A stretch of 36,974 nucleotides of DNA, taken from the NCBI GenBank assembly GCA_022451865.1, contig JAKUNM010000009.1, forward strand, positions 1 through 36,974, given 5' to 3'. The position numbers were made by a program, and so were the translations under genes. Below are positions 1-7,208 of this stretch, piece by piece. The DNA comes from Dehalococcoidia bacterium (GTDB lineage Bacteria > Chloroflexota > Dehalococcoidia > UBA2979). Under the pieces are notes generated by a model that ran no database searches, was not told the origin of the DNA, and saw only the letters and a list, made by a program, of their open reading frames with translations. How positions within the stretch are numbered: the first letter of the stretch is position 1; every line of letters starts with the position of its first letter.

Positions 1-45
1 TATGATTGGTATTCCAACAACTGGAATTACTCGAATTTCTTTGTA
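1..45 (-). CDS. cofE: Probable CofE (coenzyme F420-0:L-glutamate ligase), N-terminal fragment cut by the window edge
   Basis: The minus strand reads KEIRVIPVVGIPII up to the window edge. This resembles the CofE/FbiB N-terminus, which usually runs I-x-V-I-P-V-x-G-I-P-x-I before a PGDD motif. CofE adds glutamates to coenzyme F420-0, which fits the F420 reductase gene just upstream. In this frame ATG ATG is followed at once by a TAA stop (46-48), and no ATG, GTG or TTG follows before the edge. The gene therefore starts at a rare codon such as ATT, or carries a nonsense change or a sequencing error. Only about 15 codons are visible, so the call is tentative. Confidence 0.4.
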
Positions 46-63
46 TTACATCATAATATCTAT

Positions 64-729
64 CTAATCAATACCCGAAATTTTCAATCCTGATTCAATT
101 TTATACCGCCCATTTATACCTATTAACAGAACTGTCAGATTCTCTATAAATTGCGAATATCTTAATGGTCCTGCGTCGATAGCCCTAACCCCTTTAATTT
201 CATTTGCTAGATCGATGACAATATTTTTTGCATCAGAATTATTACCAGTTATAAGTACATCAGAGTCTAATGATAGGTCTGGTTGTAAGAGCTTTTCAGC
301 GGATAGATTGTGAAAGGCACCAATGACAGAACTCTCATTAAGTAATTTCGCAGCTTCTTCAGTTGCAGAACCTGCTTCAACATGAATAGGTCTTGGGCCA
401 CGTTCAAATTTTACAGGAACTACTGCATCTATGATTATTTTCTCTGATAAATATGGTGCTAATTCAGATAAAGTTTCTGAATGTGCTTCGTAAGGAACTG
501 CGATAATAACGATATCTGATTTTTTGGCCGCATTTTCATTATTTGTTCCCGAGATATCTAATTTATGTGTAAATGAATTGCGAAGATTTTCCGAGAGTTC
601 TGATGCTACATCTGTACCACGTTTTTCATCGCGACTACCAATTGTAATTTTATGACCAACAATAGCAAATCTTGTCGCGAGTCCCTTTCCCTCAGGTCCA
701 GTTCCTCCAATTATTGCAATACGGTGCAT
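64..729 (-). CDS. npdG: NADPH-dependent F420 reductase (NpdG/Fno family)
   Basis: This enzyme transfers hydride between NADPH and coenzyme F420 and so supplies F420H2 to F420-dependent oxidoreductases in the cytoplasm. The N-terminus IAIIGGTGPEGKGLA is the family's Rossmann nucleotide loop, and ITIGSRD follows at the end of the second strand, where NADP-specific members carry the phosphate-binding Ser-Arg. The later IIIDAVVP and VIGAFHNLSAEKL stretches are also typical of the family. The track opens with a TTG at 768, but the ATG at 729 sits 6 nt after a GAAAGGG ribosome site and gives the usual N-terminus (221 aa). It lies 39 nt downstream of the lipoprotein gene and just upstream of the probable cofE, suggesting an F420 gene pair. 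Confidence 0.87.
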   Translation of the reverse strand: MHRIAIIGGTGPEGKGLATRFAIVGHKITIGSRDEKRGTDVASELSENLRNSFTHKLDISGTNNENAAKKSDIVIIAVPYEAHSETLSELAPYLSEKIIIDAVVPVKFERGPRPIHVEAGSATEEAAKLLNESSVIGAFHNLSAEKLLQPDLSLDSDVLITGNNSDAKNIVIDLANEIKGVRAIDAGPLRYSQFIENLTVLLIGINGRYKIESGLKISGID

Positions 730-768
730 TGGTAGCCCTTTCACTATAGCTGATGAAAAAATCGACAA

Positions 769-2364
769 TTAATTGATTATTATTGTTCCTTCAGTCAGTA
801 TTAATCCATCTACAAAAAGTTTTAATGACCAACTTCCTTGAGCTAAAGTTTCCTTTTGAGCGTATCCTACCCAAAATTCTGAACTTGGTGTTTTACTCCA
901 ATTCAAAGAAGGGGAGCTATACTTTAGTTTATCATTGTGAGTAACGATCCAACTAAAATTTTTCGCCATTCCCATTTCAGATAATTCAGATTGCAACAAA
1001 ATTTGCTTGGGATTTTCAGAGATACCTTCTATTAATGTTCCAGTTTTTGATAGTGCACTTCCTAATTTAGTATTATTTGATCGAGGATTTTCAGAGAATT
1101 TGCCAATAGTTAAATAATTTGTCGATTGTAGAATTCGATTAGCCCATATTTCTAATTTCCAATTTCCTGAAGGTAATCCTGAGGAAGACGGTACGCCGAT
1201 TCTATCACTTATAATTGCAAAAGTTTCGCCACTCCAAACATAACTTGCTGACAATGAATCTTGTAAAATCTCATCGAGGTACCATCGTTCCTCGATGAGA
1301 GTATTTTCATCTAGGTTTTGTAAGCAATACTCAAAGTAAATATTTTCAGTTCCATCTAAAAAGTAATTACGATAATTAGTTAGATACAACTCATTATCTG
1401 TATAGTTTGCCTGATCAGAAAATTTTGGCGGGCCTATCCATGCATTATCTGTAAAATTAATCTCCTTTTGAATACCTCCAGTAAATAAAGGAGTTGGGCG
1501 GTTTTCTATTTTTGAAGTTTCAACAGTTCTTTTTAGTAATTCTTTTACTACACCTAGAGGTCTTATCTGTGTAACAGGTGCAATTAAGGAATATTGTTCA
1601 GGGATTAGAATTCCAACCAATTCACCACCTCCATTAAAGACTGCTCCTCCAGTTGCTGAATAGTCTAATTCAGCATTTATAACCCATTTTTCGATGCTTG
1701 ATTGTGTATTTTCTTTTCTAATTGTTTTTATTTTTGTTCGTGTGATGGTTAAAGAAGGCTCATCCATGGTGGATTCATAGGCAAATAATCTAAGTCGGTC
1801 ATTGAATTCAACAGACTCAGAATCTCCTATAACAGCAGATCGTAAATCTAATTCATTTTCTAATTCTTCTCCTTTATCAGTCTGATTGATTTTTAGTATC
1901 GCCAGATCAAGTTGGACTTCAGCATCTATAAGAACAGCTTGATAATTAGGTATTAAGCTATTAGTACTGATTAGATCTGTTGAGATATAAATCGTGTCGT
2001 TAGAAATCAACCCGTTAACTTGATAGGGATTAACCAAAGAATATGAGGTTAAAATTAATCCTTTTTCACCATCAATTATTACACCACTACCAGTTCGTGT
2101 TTTTTTGATTGAAGAATTTCTGCTCTCTACATGTATTTTGATGACTGATTGTGCTAATAATTGATCTTGCTCAGTTATATCAATTTTGATCTCATCTGAT
2201 GCTGGTTCTGGAGTAGGAATTAAGATTATTGGTGTAGGTGTTTTCTGAGCGCTACTAATTGTAGGAGTAGGAACTGCACCACCTGGTATTAGTTCACTAG
2301 TCTTAGCACAAGAACACAGTAATAGTGTGCTGATTGTCATGAAAAATAATCTAGTTAATAACAT
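769..2364 (-). CDS. Lipoprotein with a degenerate trypsin/HtrA-like (S1C) domain
   Basis: The N-terminus is a lipoprotein signal: a hydrophobic stretch at residues 5-16, then LLLCSC with the likely lipidated Cys at 19. A Pro/Thr-rich linker covers roughly 30-55. Residues 70-280 follow the trypsin-like protease pattern (GSGVIID, LDLAILKI, GGAVFNGGGELVGI). The catalytic His position reads TSYSLV (Ser109 in place of His). Asp153 is kept, and the GNSGG nucleophile motif reads SATGG (Thr238 in place of Ser). With His and Ser both replaced, this is probably a non-proteolytic surface or scaffold protein. The last 240 residues are beta-rich looking and unassigned. An intact HtrA is encoded nearby at 3586. 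The fold call is good; the role is unknown. Confidence 0.72.
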   Translation of the reverse strand: MLLTRLFFMTISTLLLCSCAKTSELIPGGAVPTPTISSAQKTPTPIILIPTPEPASDEIKIDITEQDQLLAQSVIKIHVESRNSSIKKTRTGSGVIIDGEKGLILTSYSLVNPYQVNGLISNDTIYISTDLISTNSLIPNYQAVLIDAEVQLDLAILKINQTDKGEELENELDLRSAVIGDSESVEFNDRLRLFAYESTMDEPSLTITRTKIKTIRKENTQSSIEKWVINAELDYSATGGAVFNGGGELVGILIPEQYSLIAPVTQIRPLGVVKELLKRTVETSKIENRPTPLFTGGIQKEINFTDNAWIGPPKFSDQANYTDNELYLTNYRNYFLDGTENIYFEYCLQNLDENTLIEERWYLDEILQDSLSASYVWSGETFAIISDRIGVPSSSGLPSGNWKLEIWANRILQSTNYLTIGKFSENPRSNNTKLGSALSKTGTLIEGISENPKQILLQSELSEMGMAKNFSWIVTHNDKLKYSSPSLNWSKTPSSEFWVGYAQKETLAQGSWSLKLFVDGLILTEGTIIIN

Positions 2365-2422
2365 CTATAACAAAGTTACCACTGTTCCTCGTAATAGTTT
2401 CTAGAGATGATTAATTTTTTAC

Positions 2423-2590
2423 TTATCCACGAGGTAATCCTAATCCTCGCGTTGCAATAATATTACTTTGGATTTCTGAAGTCCCAGCAGCAATCGTTGA
2501 CGAGACAGTACTGTCTGACCAATATTCCTTAAAAAAAGAACGAACTTCTTCTCTAAAGATTTTCTCATCGTGATTCCATGAAAAATCCAT
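2423..2590 (-). pseudogene. Internally deleted acyl-CoA dehydrogenase: N-terminus fused in frame to C-terminus (55 aa)
   Basis: The ORF track misses this frame; the listed 2440-2676 ORF is a shadow of it. From ATG at 2590 it reads MDFSWNHDEKIFREEVRSFF, a typical acyl-CoA dehydrogenase start. After about four unassigned residues it continues TIAAGTSEIQSNIIATRGLGLPRG and stop, a typical acyl-CoA dehydrogenase end (the GTSEIQ motif of the C-terminal helical domain). Full proteins of this family are about 380-400 aa, so roughly 330-350 central residues are missing, including the FAD- and substrate-binding core. A GGAGG ribosome site lies 4 nt before the ATG, and the reading frame is intact from start to stop. 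It may be a deletion scar, an assembly collapse, or an expressed micropeptide. It faces away from the crotonase gene at 2714. Confidence 0.72.
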
Positions 2591-2650
2591 AGTTCCTCCA
2601 ATTCATAATTTGCTAAACAAAAATATAATAAAAAGTCTCTCGCAACATAA

Positions 2651-2704
2651 TTACAGAAACTGTAAACTTCTCTCAATCTAAATAATACTAAATTAGTGTA
2701 CTAA
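2651..2704. promoter_or_regulatory. Two inverted repeats in the divergent region (operator candidates)
   Basis: The 123 bp between the acyl-CoA dehydrogenase remnant and the crotonase gene holds two perfect palindromes: TTACAG-AAA-CTGTAA at 2651-2665 and TTAGT-GT-ACTAA at 2693-2704. The second lies directly before the crotonase ribosome site. Dimeric regulators often bind such sites between divergent fatty-acid genes, but no regulator gene is present and the DNA is AT-rich, so chance is possible. Confidence 0.3.
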
Positions 2705-2713
2705 GGAATCATA

Positions 2714-3520
2714 ATGGACTATGAAGCTATTCTTTTTGATGTCAATGATGGTATTGCTGTAATTACCTTAAATCGTCCAGAGCGTATGAATACTTTTAGT
2801 GATGCATTATTGAGTGAATGGGCAGACGCTATTGTACGTTGCCAAGAGGATGATTCTGTAAGAGTTGTCGTTGTCACTGGTGCGGGAAGGGCTTTTTGTG
2901 CAGGAGCTGACTTAAGAGCTACAGGAGATCAGGACACAGTTTTAATGCAAGAAGCAGGCCCTGCTGAGAGACGTAATTCACTTCGCTATAGTGTTTATCG
3001 AGTGCCACATGCCTTAGAACAATTAGACAAGCCTTATATTGCTGCAATTAATGGTGCAGCTGTAGGTGCTGGTATGGATATGGCTTCGATGGCTGATATT
3101 CGTATATCTTCCGATAAAGCCAGATTTGGTATGTCGTATATAAATGTTGCCCTAGTCCCAGGTGATGGTGGAGCTTGGTTATTGCCTCGAATTGTTGGAA
3201 AACAAAAAGCCTTGGATCTAATTTGGAGTGGTGAGATTTTTGGTGCTGAAGAAGCACTTCAAATGGGATATCTATTGAAAGTAGTTCCACATGATAACTT
3301 AATGGATGAAGTGATGGACTATGCTCAAAAGCTTGCCAAAGGTCCTCCAGTAGCTATTCAATTGGGCAAGCAATTAGTCAAAAGAGCTGATAGTCTTTCA
3401 TTCGTTGAATCACTAAATGCAGCTCAACACGCATTTACTATTTCTCAGCTTACAGAAGATGCTAAAGAAGGGCCTTTGGCCTTTAGAGAGAAGCGGCCTC
3501 CTAATTATACTGGTCGATAA
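2714..3520 (+). CDS. Enoyl-CoA hydratase/isomerase family protein (crotonase fold), non-canonical active site
   Basis: Crotonases bind acyl-CoA thioesters and stabilise an oxyanion while hydrating, isomerising or hydrolysing them. The first oxyanion-hole segment AFCAGADL is at 60-67 and the second, GAAVGAGMDMASMADIR, at 114-130. VPGDGGAWLLPRIVG follows, and the C-terminal FREKRPPNYTGR is also typical. Aligned to the hydratase pattern, the first catalytic Glu is Asp122 and the second is Tyr142 (FGMSY where hydratases have F-x-x-P-E). Ordinary syn-hydration is therefore doubtful; an isomerase, hydrolase or lyase role is possible. ATG at 2714 has an AAGGA site. Length (268 aa) is normal. Confidence 0.85.
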   Translation: MDYEAILFDVNDGIAVITLNRPERMNTFSDALLSEWADAIVRCQEDDSVRVVVVTGAGRAFCAGADLRATGDQDTVLMQEAGPAERRNSLRYSVYRVPHALEQLDKPYIAAINGAAVGAGMDMASMADIRISSDKARFGMSYINVALVPGDGGAWLLPRIVGKQKALDLIWSGEIFGAEEALQMGYLLKVVPHDNLMDEVMDYAQKLAKGPPVAIQLGKQLVKRADSLSFVESLNAAQHAFTISQLTEDAKEGPLAFREKRPPNYTGR

Positions 3521-3585
3521 TTGTATGATTTTTCTTTTCAGAAATTAGCCTTTCGCGAGATAAAATACTCTGAAGGGGAATCCTG

Positions 3586-4875
3586 ATGAATGTTTTTCGA
3601 TTTGTGGTACTTGCTTTTTTATCAGCTATTTTAGGTGGTTTTGTTGCCGTTCAATTGTTCAATGATTCTAGTTCTGATTTTTCTGAAATTAAGCAAACAA
3701 TGATTGAAATCGATGCTCGACAAGATTTTATTGAACAGGAATTTTCTAATTCAGAAAAAGCTCTAAATCAGATAAATAATTCATTACTAACAAAAGAGCA
3801 ATCTCCAGATGACTTTGAAAGTTCTTCAGCTAATTCGCAAGAAAATATTGCTGTTCTCAAGTCAGCGATAGATAAAACACAAGATTCGGTTTTGAAAGTT
3901 GAACAAAATTACTTAAATACAAAAGAAACAATTAGTGATCTTAAAAATGAATTAGGAAATATTGAAGGTTTAAATACAGATCTGAGTTCTGTGGTTGATA
4001 GCGTAATAGCAAGTGTTGTTGTAATAAATGCAACTCAAGGTTCTTTAGGTAATAGTAATGGATCAGGATTTGTGGTTGATAGTTATGGCCACATAATCAC
4101 AAACTATCATGTAATTGAAGGTAGTACTGCGATAAGAGTACGTTTTCTAAATGGTGATACAGTTTCAGCAGAACTCATTGGATCAGACCCAAGTAATGAT
4201 CTTGCGGTTTTGCTAGTTTCTTCAGATCTAGTGAAGTTGGCTCCGGTTGAATTTGCTGATTCGTCAAAAGTCAAAGTTGGAGAGAATGTTTTTGCTATCG
4301 GTAATCCTTTCTCAGAGGATTTTAGCGTTTCAGCCGGGATAGTTTCTGCTATAGATCGAAATACAACATCTAGTTTTACGAATCGACAAATTTTAAGTGT
4401 CATTCAGACAGATGCTCCAATTAATCCAGGAAATTCAGGAGGTCCTCTTTTTAATCTTGCAGGAAAAGTAATAGGTGTAAATACATCCATTGCTGGACCA
4501 ATTAGAGGAAATGTTGGTTTAGGTTTTGCAGTTCCTTCAGACACAGTTAAAAGATTTCTTCCTAAGATGAAAATTGGTGAGAAAATAAAACACCCACAAT
4601 TAGGTATTTCTGGCCGTCAGCTAACACCGATACTTTCTGAAGAAAATCCTGATCCTGTTAGAGGAGTACTTGTTCTTGAATCTGTAGGTGCTGCATTGCA
4701 AGCAGGCATAATTGCAGGAGATATAATTCAGAGATTTAATAATGTTGAAATAAAAAATTTTACTGATCTTGCTGCCGCAATTGATAAGTATGATGTTGGA
4801 GATAAAGTGGATGTTTCCGTAATGCGTGGTACAGAGAAAATTGTAATTATTGTTACTCTAATCGAATGGCAGTAA
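3586..4875 (+). CDS. HtrA/DegP-type serine protease with PDZ domain
   Basis: Envelope protease and chaperone of the S1C family. Residues 4-24 form an N-terminal membrane anchor, so the rest should lie outside the membrane. Residues 30-130 are hydrophilic, rich in Glu, Lys, Gln and Asn, and likely coiled coil. The protease domain (about 133-330) carries the full triad: His175 in ITNYHVIEG, Asp205 in SNDLAVL and Ser284 in NPGNSGGPLF. A single PDZ domain occupies about 338-429 (GVLVLESVGAALQAGIIAGDII). ATG at 3586 follows GAAGGGGAA. The next gene, cobU, is convergent and only 9 bp away. The long coiled coil between anchor and protease is more than most DegQ/DegS proteins have. Confidence 0.92.
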   Translation: MNVFRFVVLAFLSAILGGFVAVQLFNDSSSDFSEIKQTMIEIDARQDFIEQEFSNSEKALNQINNSLLTKEQSPDDFESSSANSQENIAVLKSAIDKTQDSVLKVEQNYLNTKETISDLKNELGNIEGLNTDLSSVVDSVIASVVVINATQGSLGNSNGSGFVVDSYGHIITNYHVIEGSTAIRVRFLNGDTVSAELIGSDPSNDLAVLLVSSDLVKLAPVEFADSSKVKVGENVFAIGNPFSEDFSVSAGIVSAIDRNTTSSFTNRQILSVIQTDAPINPGNSGGPLFNLAGKVIGVNTSIAGPIRGNVGLGFAVPSDTVKRFLPKMKIGEKIKHPQLGISGRQLTPILSEENPDPVRGVLVLESVGAALQAGIIAGDIIQRFNNVEIKNFTDLAAAIDKYDVGDKVDVSVMRGTEKIVIIVTLIEWQ

Positions 4876-4884
4876 TTACTAATT

Positions 4885-5430
4885 TCATGGCAGTTTTATC
4901 GGTCGTCCAGCTACAAGGAACCATGCATCCTTGGCATTTGATGCTACTGATTGATTAATTGTGCCAAGCATATCTCTATAAATTCTCGCCAATTTTGATT
5001 CGGGTACAATACCTCCTCCTACTTCATTACTTACAATAATTGTCTGGGAGATACGCTTTTGCGCGTGTGAATAAATAATATCTAGTTCTGAAAATAAAAA
5101 TTTATATATCTTTTCAATGTTGTTGTTAGTGAGATTATTTTCGTAATCCATAAGTTGGTTAGCAACCCACATAGATAAACAATCAAGTAAAATACAGTGA
5201 TCAGTTTCTATCGATTGATAAGCTACAGCTAAATCAAATTTTGTTTCGATTGTTTTCCAATGTGAAGGTCGTCTTTTCTGATGTTGATGGATACGTTCTT
5301 GCATTTCAAGGTCTAATGGTTCCAAAGTGGCAAGATATACAGTTGGGATATCTTCTTCAGTTGCTAATTTCTCAGCAAAGGTACTTTTTCCACTACGTAC
5401 TCCTCCAGTTATAAAGATCAGATCGCCCAT
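4885..5430 (-). CDS. cobU: Adenosylcobinamide kinase / adenosylcobinamide-phosphate guanylyltransferase
   Basis: The enzyme phosphorylates adenosylcobinamide and then attaches GMP, preparing it for joining to the lower ligand in cobalamin assembly or salvage. The P-loop GGVRSGKS is at residues 9-16. ILLDCLSMWVAN and NEVGGGIVPESKLARIYRDMLG are conserved CobU segments, the latter near the C-terminus. The length of 181 aa matches the family. It lies 9 bp downstream of cobT on the same strand, so the two are co-transcribed. No cobS or cobC is visible in the window, so the nucleotide-loop pathway is only partly encoded here. Confidence 0.93.
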   Translation of the reverse strand: MGDLIFITGGVRSGKSTFAEKLATEEDIPTVYLATLEPLDLEMQERIHQHQKRRPSHWKTIETKFDLAVAYQSIETDHCILLDCLSMWVANQLMDYENNLTNNNIEKIYKFLFSELDIIYSHAQKRISQTIIVSNEVGGGIVPESKLARIYRDMLGTINQSVASNAKDAWFLVAGRPIKLP

Positions 5431-5439
5431 ATTTACCTA

Positions 5440-6522
5440 TTAAGTAATCTTTCCGGCTACTTGTGCGTCAGTAAAAGTAGCCATTTCGTTTAGTAATTTA
5501 CATGCAGAAATACATAATGATAACCCCAAAGCAGCACCAGTAGCCTCTCCTAATCTGAGCTCAAGGTCCAGTAATGGAATTAGATTCATACGATCGAGGA
5601 TGATTTGATGTGCTGGTTCTGGCGATAAGTGTGAAGATATTAAGTATTCACTAATTTTTGGTTCCAAAATAACCGCAATTAGAGCAGCGACTGATGAAAT
5701 TACTCCATCAATTATTATTGGAACTCTATTTCTAGCTGCACCTATATAGATACCTGCCATTACTGCAATTTCATAACCACCAAGGGCAGAAAGTAAGCTG
5801 ATTGCATCTTCTGGATCGAAAATGTTGATTTTCAGAGCTTGCTCAATAGCCGATATTTTTTTCTTGTAAGTGAAATCGTCAATCCCCGTTCCTCTCCCTG
5901 TAACTATCTGGGGTTTTTTTCCAGTAATTGCAGCTGTGATTGCAGCAGCGGATGTTGTGTTTCCAATCCCCATTTCTCCACACGCAACTATATCGATTTG
6001 ATTATTTTGTAATTCATTGTTAAAAAATGTAATGCCTGCGGCCACAGCTTTTTCAGCATTTTTTCTTGTCATTGCTGGTCCATGAGTGAAGTCATCTGTA
6101 CCTTGTCCAATACTCAACGAAACAACAGGAGAATCCTCAAAATTTCCATTGTTGATTCCAGCATCTATAAGTACTAATCGTGCACCTATTGACTTTCCTA
6201 AAACGTTAATTGCACCACCTTGATTTATAAAATTCTCCATCATTTGTTTTGTTACTACTGGTGGATATGCAGATATGCCTTGCTGAGCAATTCCATGATC
6301 AGCGGCCACAACAACTACAAGGTTGTTTATTAGGGTAGGGTCCCTTTTTTGTCTTATACCTGCTATATGAACTGCTAAATCTTCAAGTCTACCGAGCGAT
6401 CCCTCTGGTTTAGTAAGTTTTGCTTGTTGTTTTCTGACTTTGTCTTGAATGGCAGTGTCTATGTGTGAGATTGCTGCACAATTTTCAGCAATTAAAGACT
6501 GGTCTTTTGATAATTTCGTCAC
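5440..6522 (-). CDS. cobT: Nicotinate-nucleotide-dimethylbenzimidazole phosphoribosyltransferase
   Basis: CobT makes alpha-ribazole phosphate from dimethylbenzimidazole and nicotinate mononucleotide, the lower ligand of cobalamin. Family landmarks are KPEGSLGRLEDLA near the N-terminus, VVVAADHGIAQQGISAYP, the strongly conserved GEMGIGNTTSAAAI, and LRLGEATGAALGL near the C-terminus, containing the catalytic Glu. The start is GTG at 6522, 7 nt after GGAG. At 360 aa the length is standard. It is the first gene of the cobT-cobU unit. I looked for a cobalamin riboswitch upstream and found none; the structured RNA in this gap is on the other strand. Confidence 0.95.
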   Translation of the reverse strand: MTKLSKDQSLIAENCAAISHIDTAIQDKVRKQQAKLTKPEGSLGRLEDLAVHIAGIRQKRDPTLINNLVVVVAADHGIAQQGISAYPPVVTKQMMENFINQGGAINVLGKSIGARLVLIDAGINNGNFEDSPVVSLSIGQGTDDFTHGPAMTRKNAEKAVAAGITFFNNELQNNQIDIVACGEMGIGNTTSAAAITAAITGKKPQIVTGRGTGIDDFTYKKKISAIEQALKINIFDPEDAISLLSALGGYEIAVMAGIYIGAARNRVPIIIDGVISSVAALIAVILEPKISEYLISSHLSPEPAHQIILDRMNLIPLLDLELRLGEATGAALGLSLCISACKLLNEMATFTDAQVAGKIT

Positions 6523-6607
6523 TTTTATTCTCCATATGAAACTTACTTTGTTGTTTGTGTAGAAGAAAGGATACGAGTTTAGAATTTAATAATTATGGTT
6601 CCTCCTA

Positions 6608-6635
6608 TTGACATGTTGTCACAGATAAGTATGAT
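6608..6635 (+). promoter_or_regulatory. Sigma-70-type promoter driving the c-di-AMP riboswitch transcript
   Basis: TTGACA at 6608-6613 and TATGAT at 6630-6635 are separated by 16 nt, close to the consensus housekeeping promoter. Transcription would begin near 6642, about 30 nt before the aptamer, on the strand of the zinc-ribbon gene. Confidence 0.7.
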
Positions 6636-6670
6636 CTTGTTAAAACAATCACAACCTAAAAGGTTGTATA

Positions 6671-6793
6671 GCTGCTGAATCTTTGATTATGAATTCATAA
6701 TCGAGATCGGGGGAACCATTAATTGGGGTGAACTCTTTTCAAAGAGCGGGTGTCCTGACAACCCGAACCCGTCAGCTAACCTCGTAAGCAATT
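6671..6793 (+). promoter_or_regulatory. Cyclic di-AMP riboswitch (ydaO/yuaA class)
   Basis: The segment carries the hallmark conserved blocks of this aptamer in order: GCTGAATC near the 5' end, GGGGGAACCA, TTGGGGTGAA, then CCCGAACCCGTCAGCTAACC and a closing strand AAGCAATT. The last pairs imperfectly with AGCTGCT at the 5' side to form P1. From memory, the blocks match the Thermoanaerobacter aptamer closely. A perfect GATTATGAATTCATAATC hairpin fills the variable P2 arm. The class binds c-di-AMP and usually turns genes off for potassium or osmolyte transport and cell-wall remodelling. Here the only downstream gene is a 70-aa zinc-ribbon protein. Confidence 0.93.
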
Positions 6794-6805
6794 TTCAGGC
6801 CAATT

Positions 6806-6842
6806 CGGTAATTTTACCGGAGCACTAGATAGGAGTGCAGGC
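6806..6842 (+). promoter_or_regulatory. Likely expression platform: two hairpins, the second holding the ribosome binding site
   Basis: Just after the aptamer, CGGTA-ATTT-TACCG (6806-6819) forms a short hairpin. Next GCACT (6822-6826) can pair with AGTGC (6834-6838), placing most of the AGGAG ribosome site (6831-6835) in its loop and stem. There is no U-run terminator. This suggests translational rather than transcriptional control of the gene at 6843. Confidence 0.5.
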
Positions 6843-7055
6843 ATGATAGTGAGTCAACCACCTAAGAATTGTCCCCGATGTCGTGGTCTCATGTTAATAG
6901 AAGATGATTGGTACGGAAAATTCGGTACATGTATTGCATGTGGTTATGTACATGATAGTGAACGTTGTGATCCCAAAGATATTGAGGAAGAAGAACGTTT
7001 ATTAGCTGGGAAGCAGCGTCGTCGCCAACCATCACATGGAAAACTGCGTTTGTAA
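6843..7055 (+). CDS. Small zinc-ribbon protein under a c-di-AMP riboswitch
   Basis: A 70-aa protein with CPRC at 11-14 and CIAC at 31-34, a four-cysteine zinc ribbon (C-x2-C, 16 residues, C-x2-C). The segment between, GLMLIEDDWYGKFGTCIACGYVH, is like the ribbons that end many RNA- or DNA-binding proteins. An acidic stretch (DPKDIEEEER) and a basic tail (GKQRRRQPSHGKLRL) follow. ATG at 6843 lies 7 nt after AGGAG. The gene stands alone between the riboswitch and leuB, which has its own promoter candidate. I do not recognise a named family. Its riboswitch hints at a role in c-di-AMP-linked stress, envelope or ion control, which is inference. Confidence 0.8.
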   Translation: MIVSQPPKNCPRCRGLMLIEDDWYGKFGTCIACGYVHDSERCDPKDIEEEERLLAGKQRRRQPSHGKLRL

Positions 7056-7076
7056 TTTTTCTCTATATCATAAATT

Positions 7077-7109
7077 AGTAAATCCTTGGTCATTGACTGA
7101 GGATTTACT
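7077..7109 (+). terminator. Long inverted repeat after the zinc-ribbon gene, possible terminator
   Basis: AGTAAATCCT (7077-7086) and AGGATTTACT (7100-7109) are perfect 10-bp complements, with an inner GTC-ATT-GAC extending the stem. No T-run follows on the plus strand, so it may act as an RNA-stabilising 3' end, a Rho-linked site or an operator instead of a classic terminator. Confidence 0.4.
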
Positions 7110-7164
7110 TGCTTAAAATATAGACTTGTTACAAAATTTCCCCTGAAATTAACGGTTTAATTTA

Positions 7165-7170
7165 TATAAT
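7165..7170 (+). promoter_or_regulatory. -10 element for leuB
   Basis: A perfect TATAAT lies 39 nt before the leuB start. I see no convincing -35 at the usual distance. The TAGGAG ribosome site begins at about 7196. Confidence 0.4.
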
Positions 7171-7208
7171 ATTGCATAGTAGTTTTGAAATATTTTAGGA
7201 GTTAGTTC

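Noticed and set aside
2440-2676. 78-aa minus-strand ORF in the track
   Set aside because: It is another frame over the acyl-CoA dehydrogenase remnant at 2423-2590, whose translation matches a known family at both ends.
6523-6660. Cobalamin riboswitch upstream of cobT
   Set aside because: No B12-box-like segment is seen on the minus strand; the structured RNA in this gap is the plus-strand c-di-AMP riboswitch.
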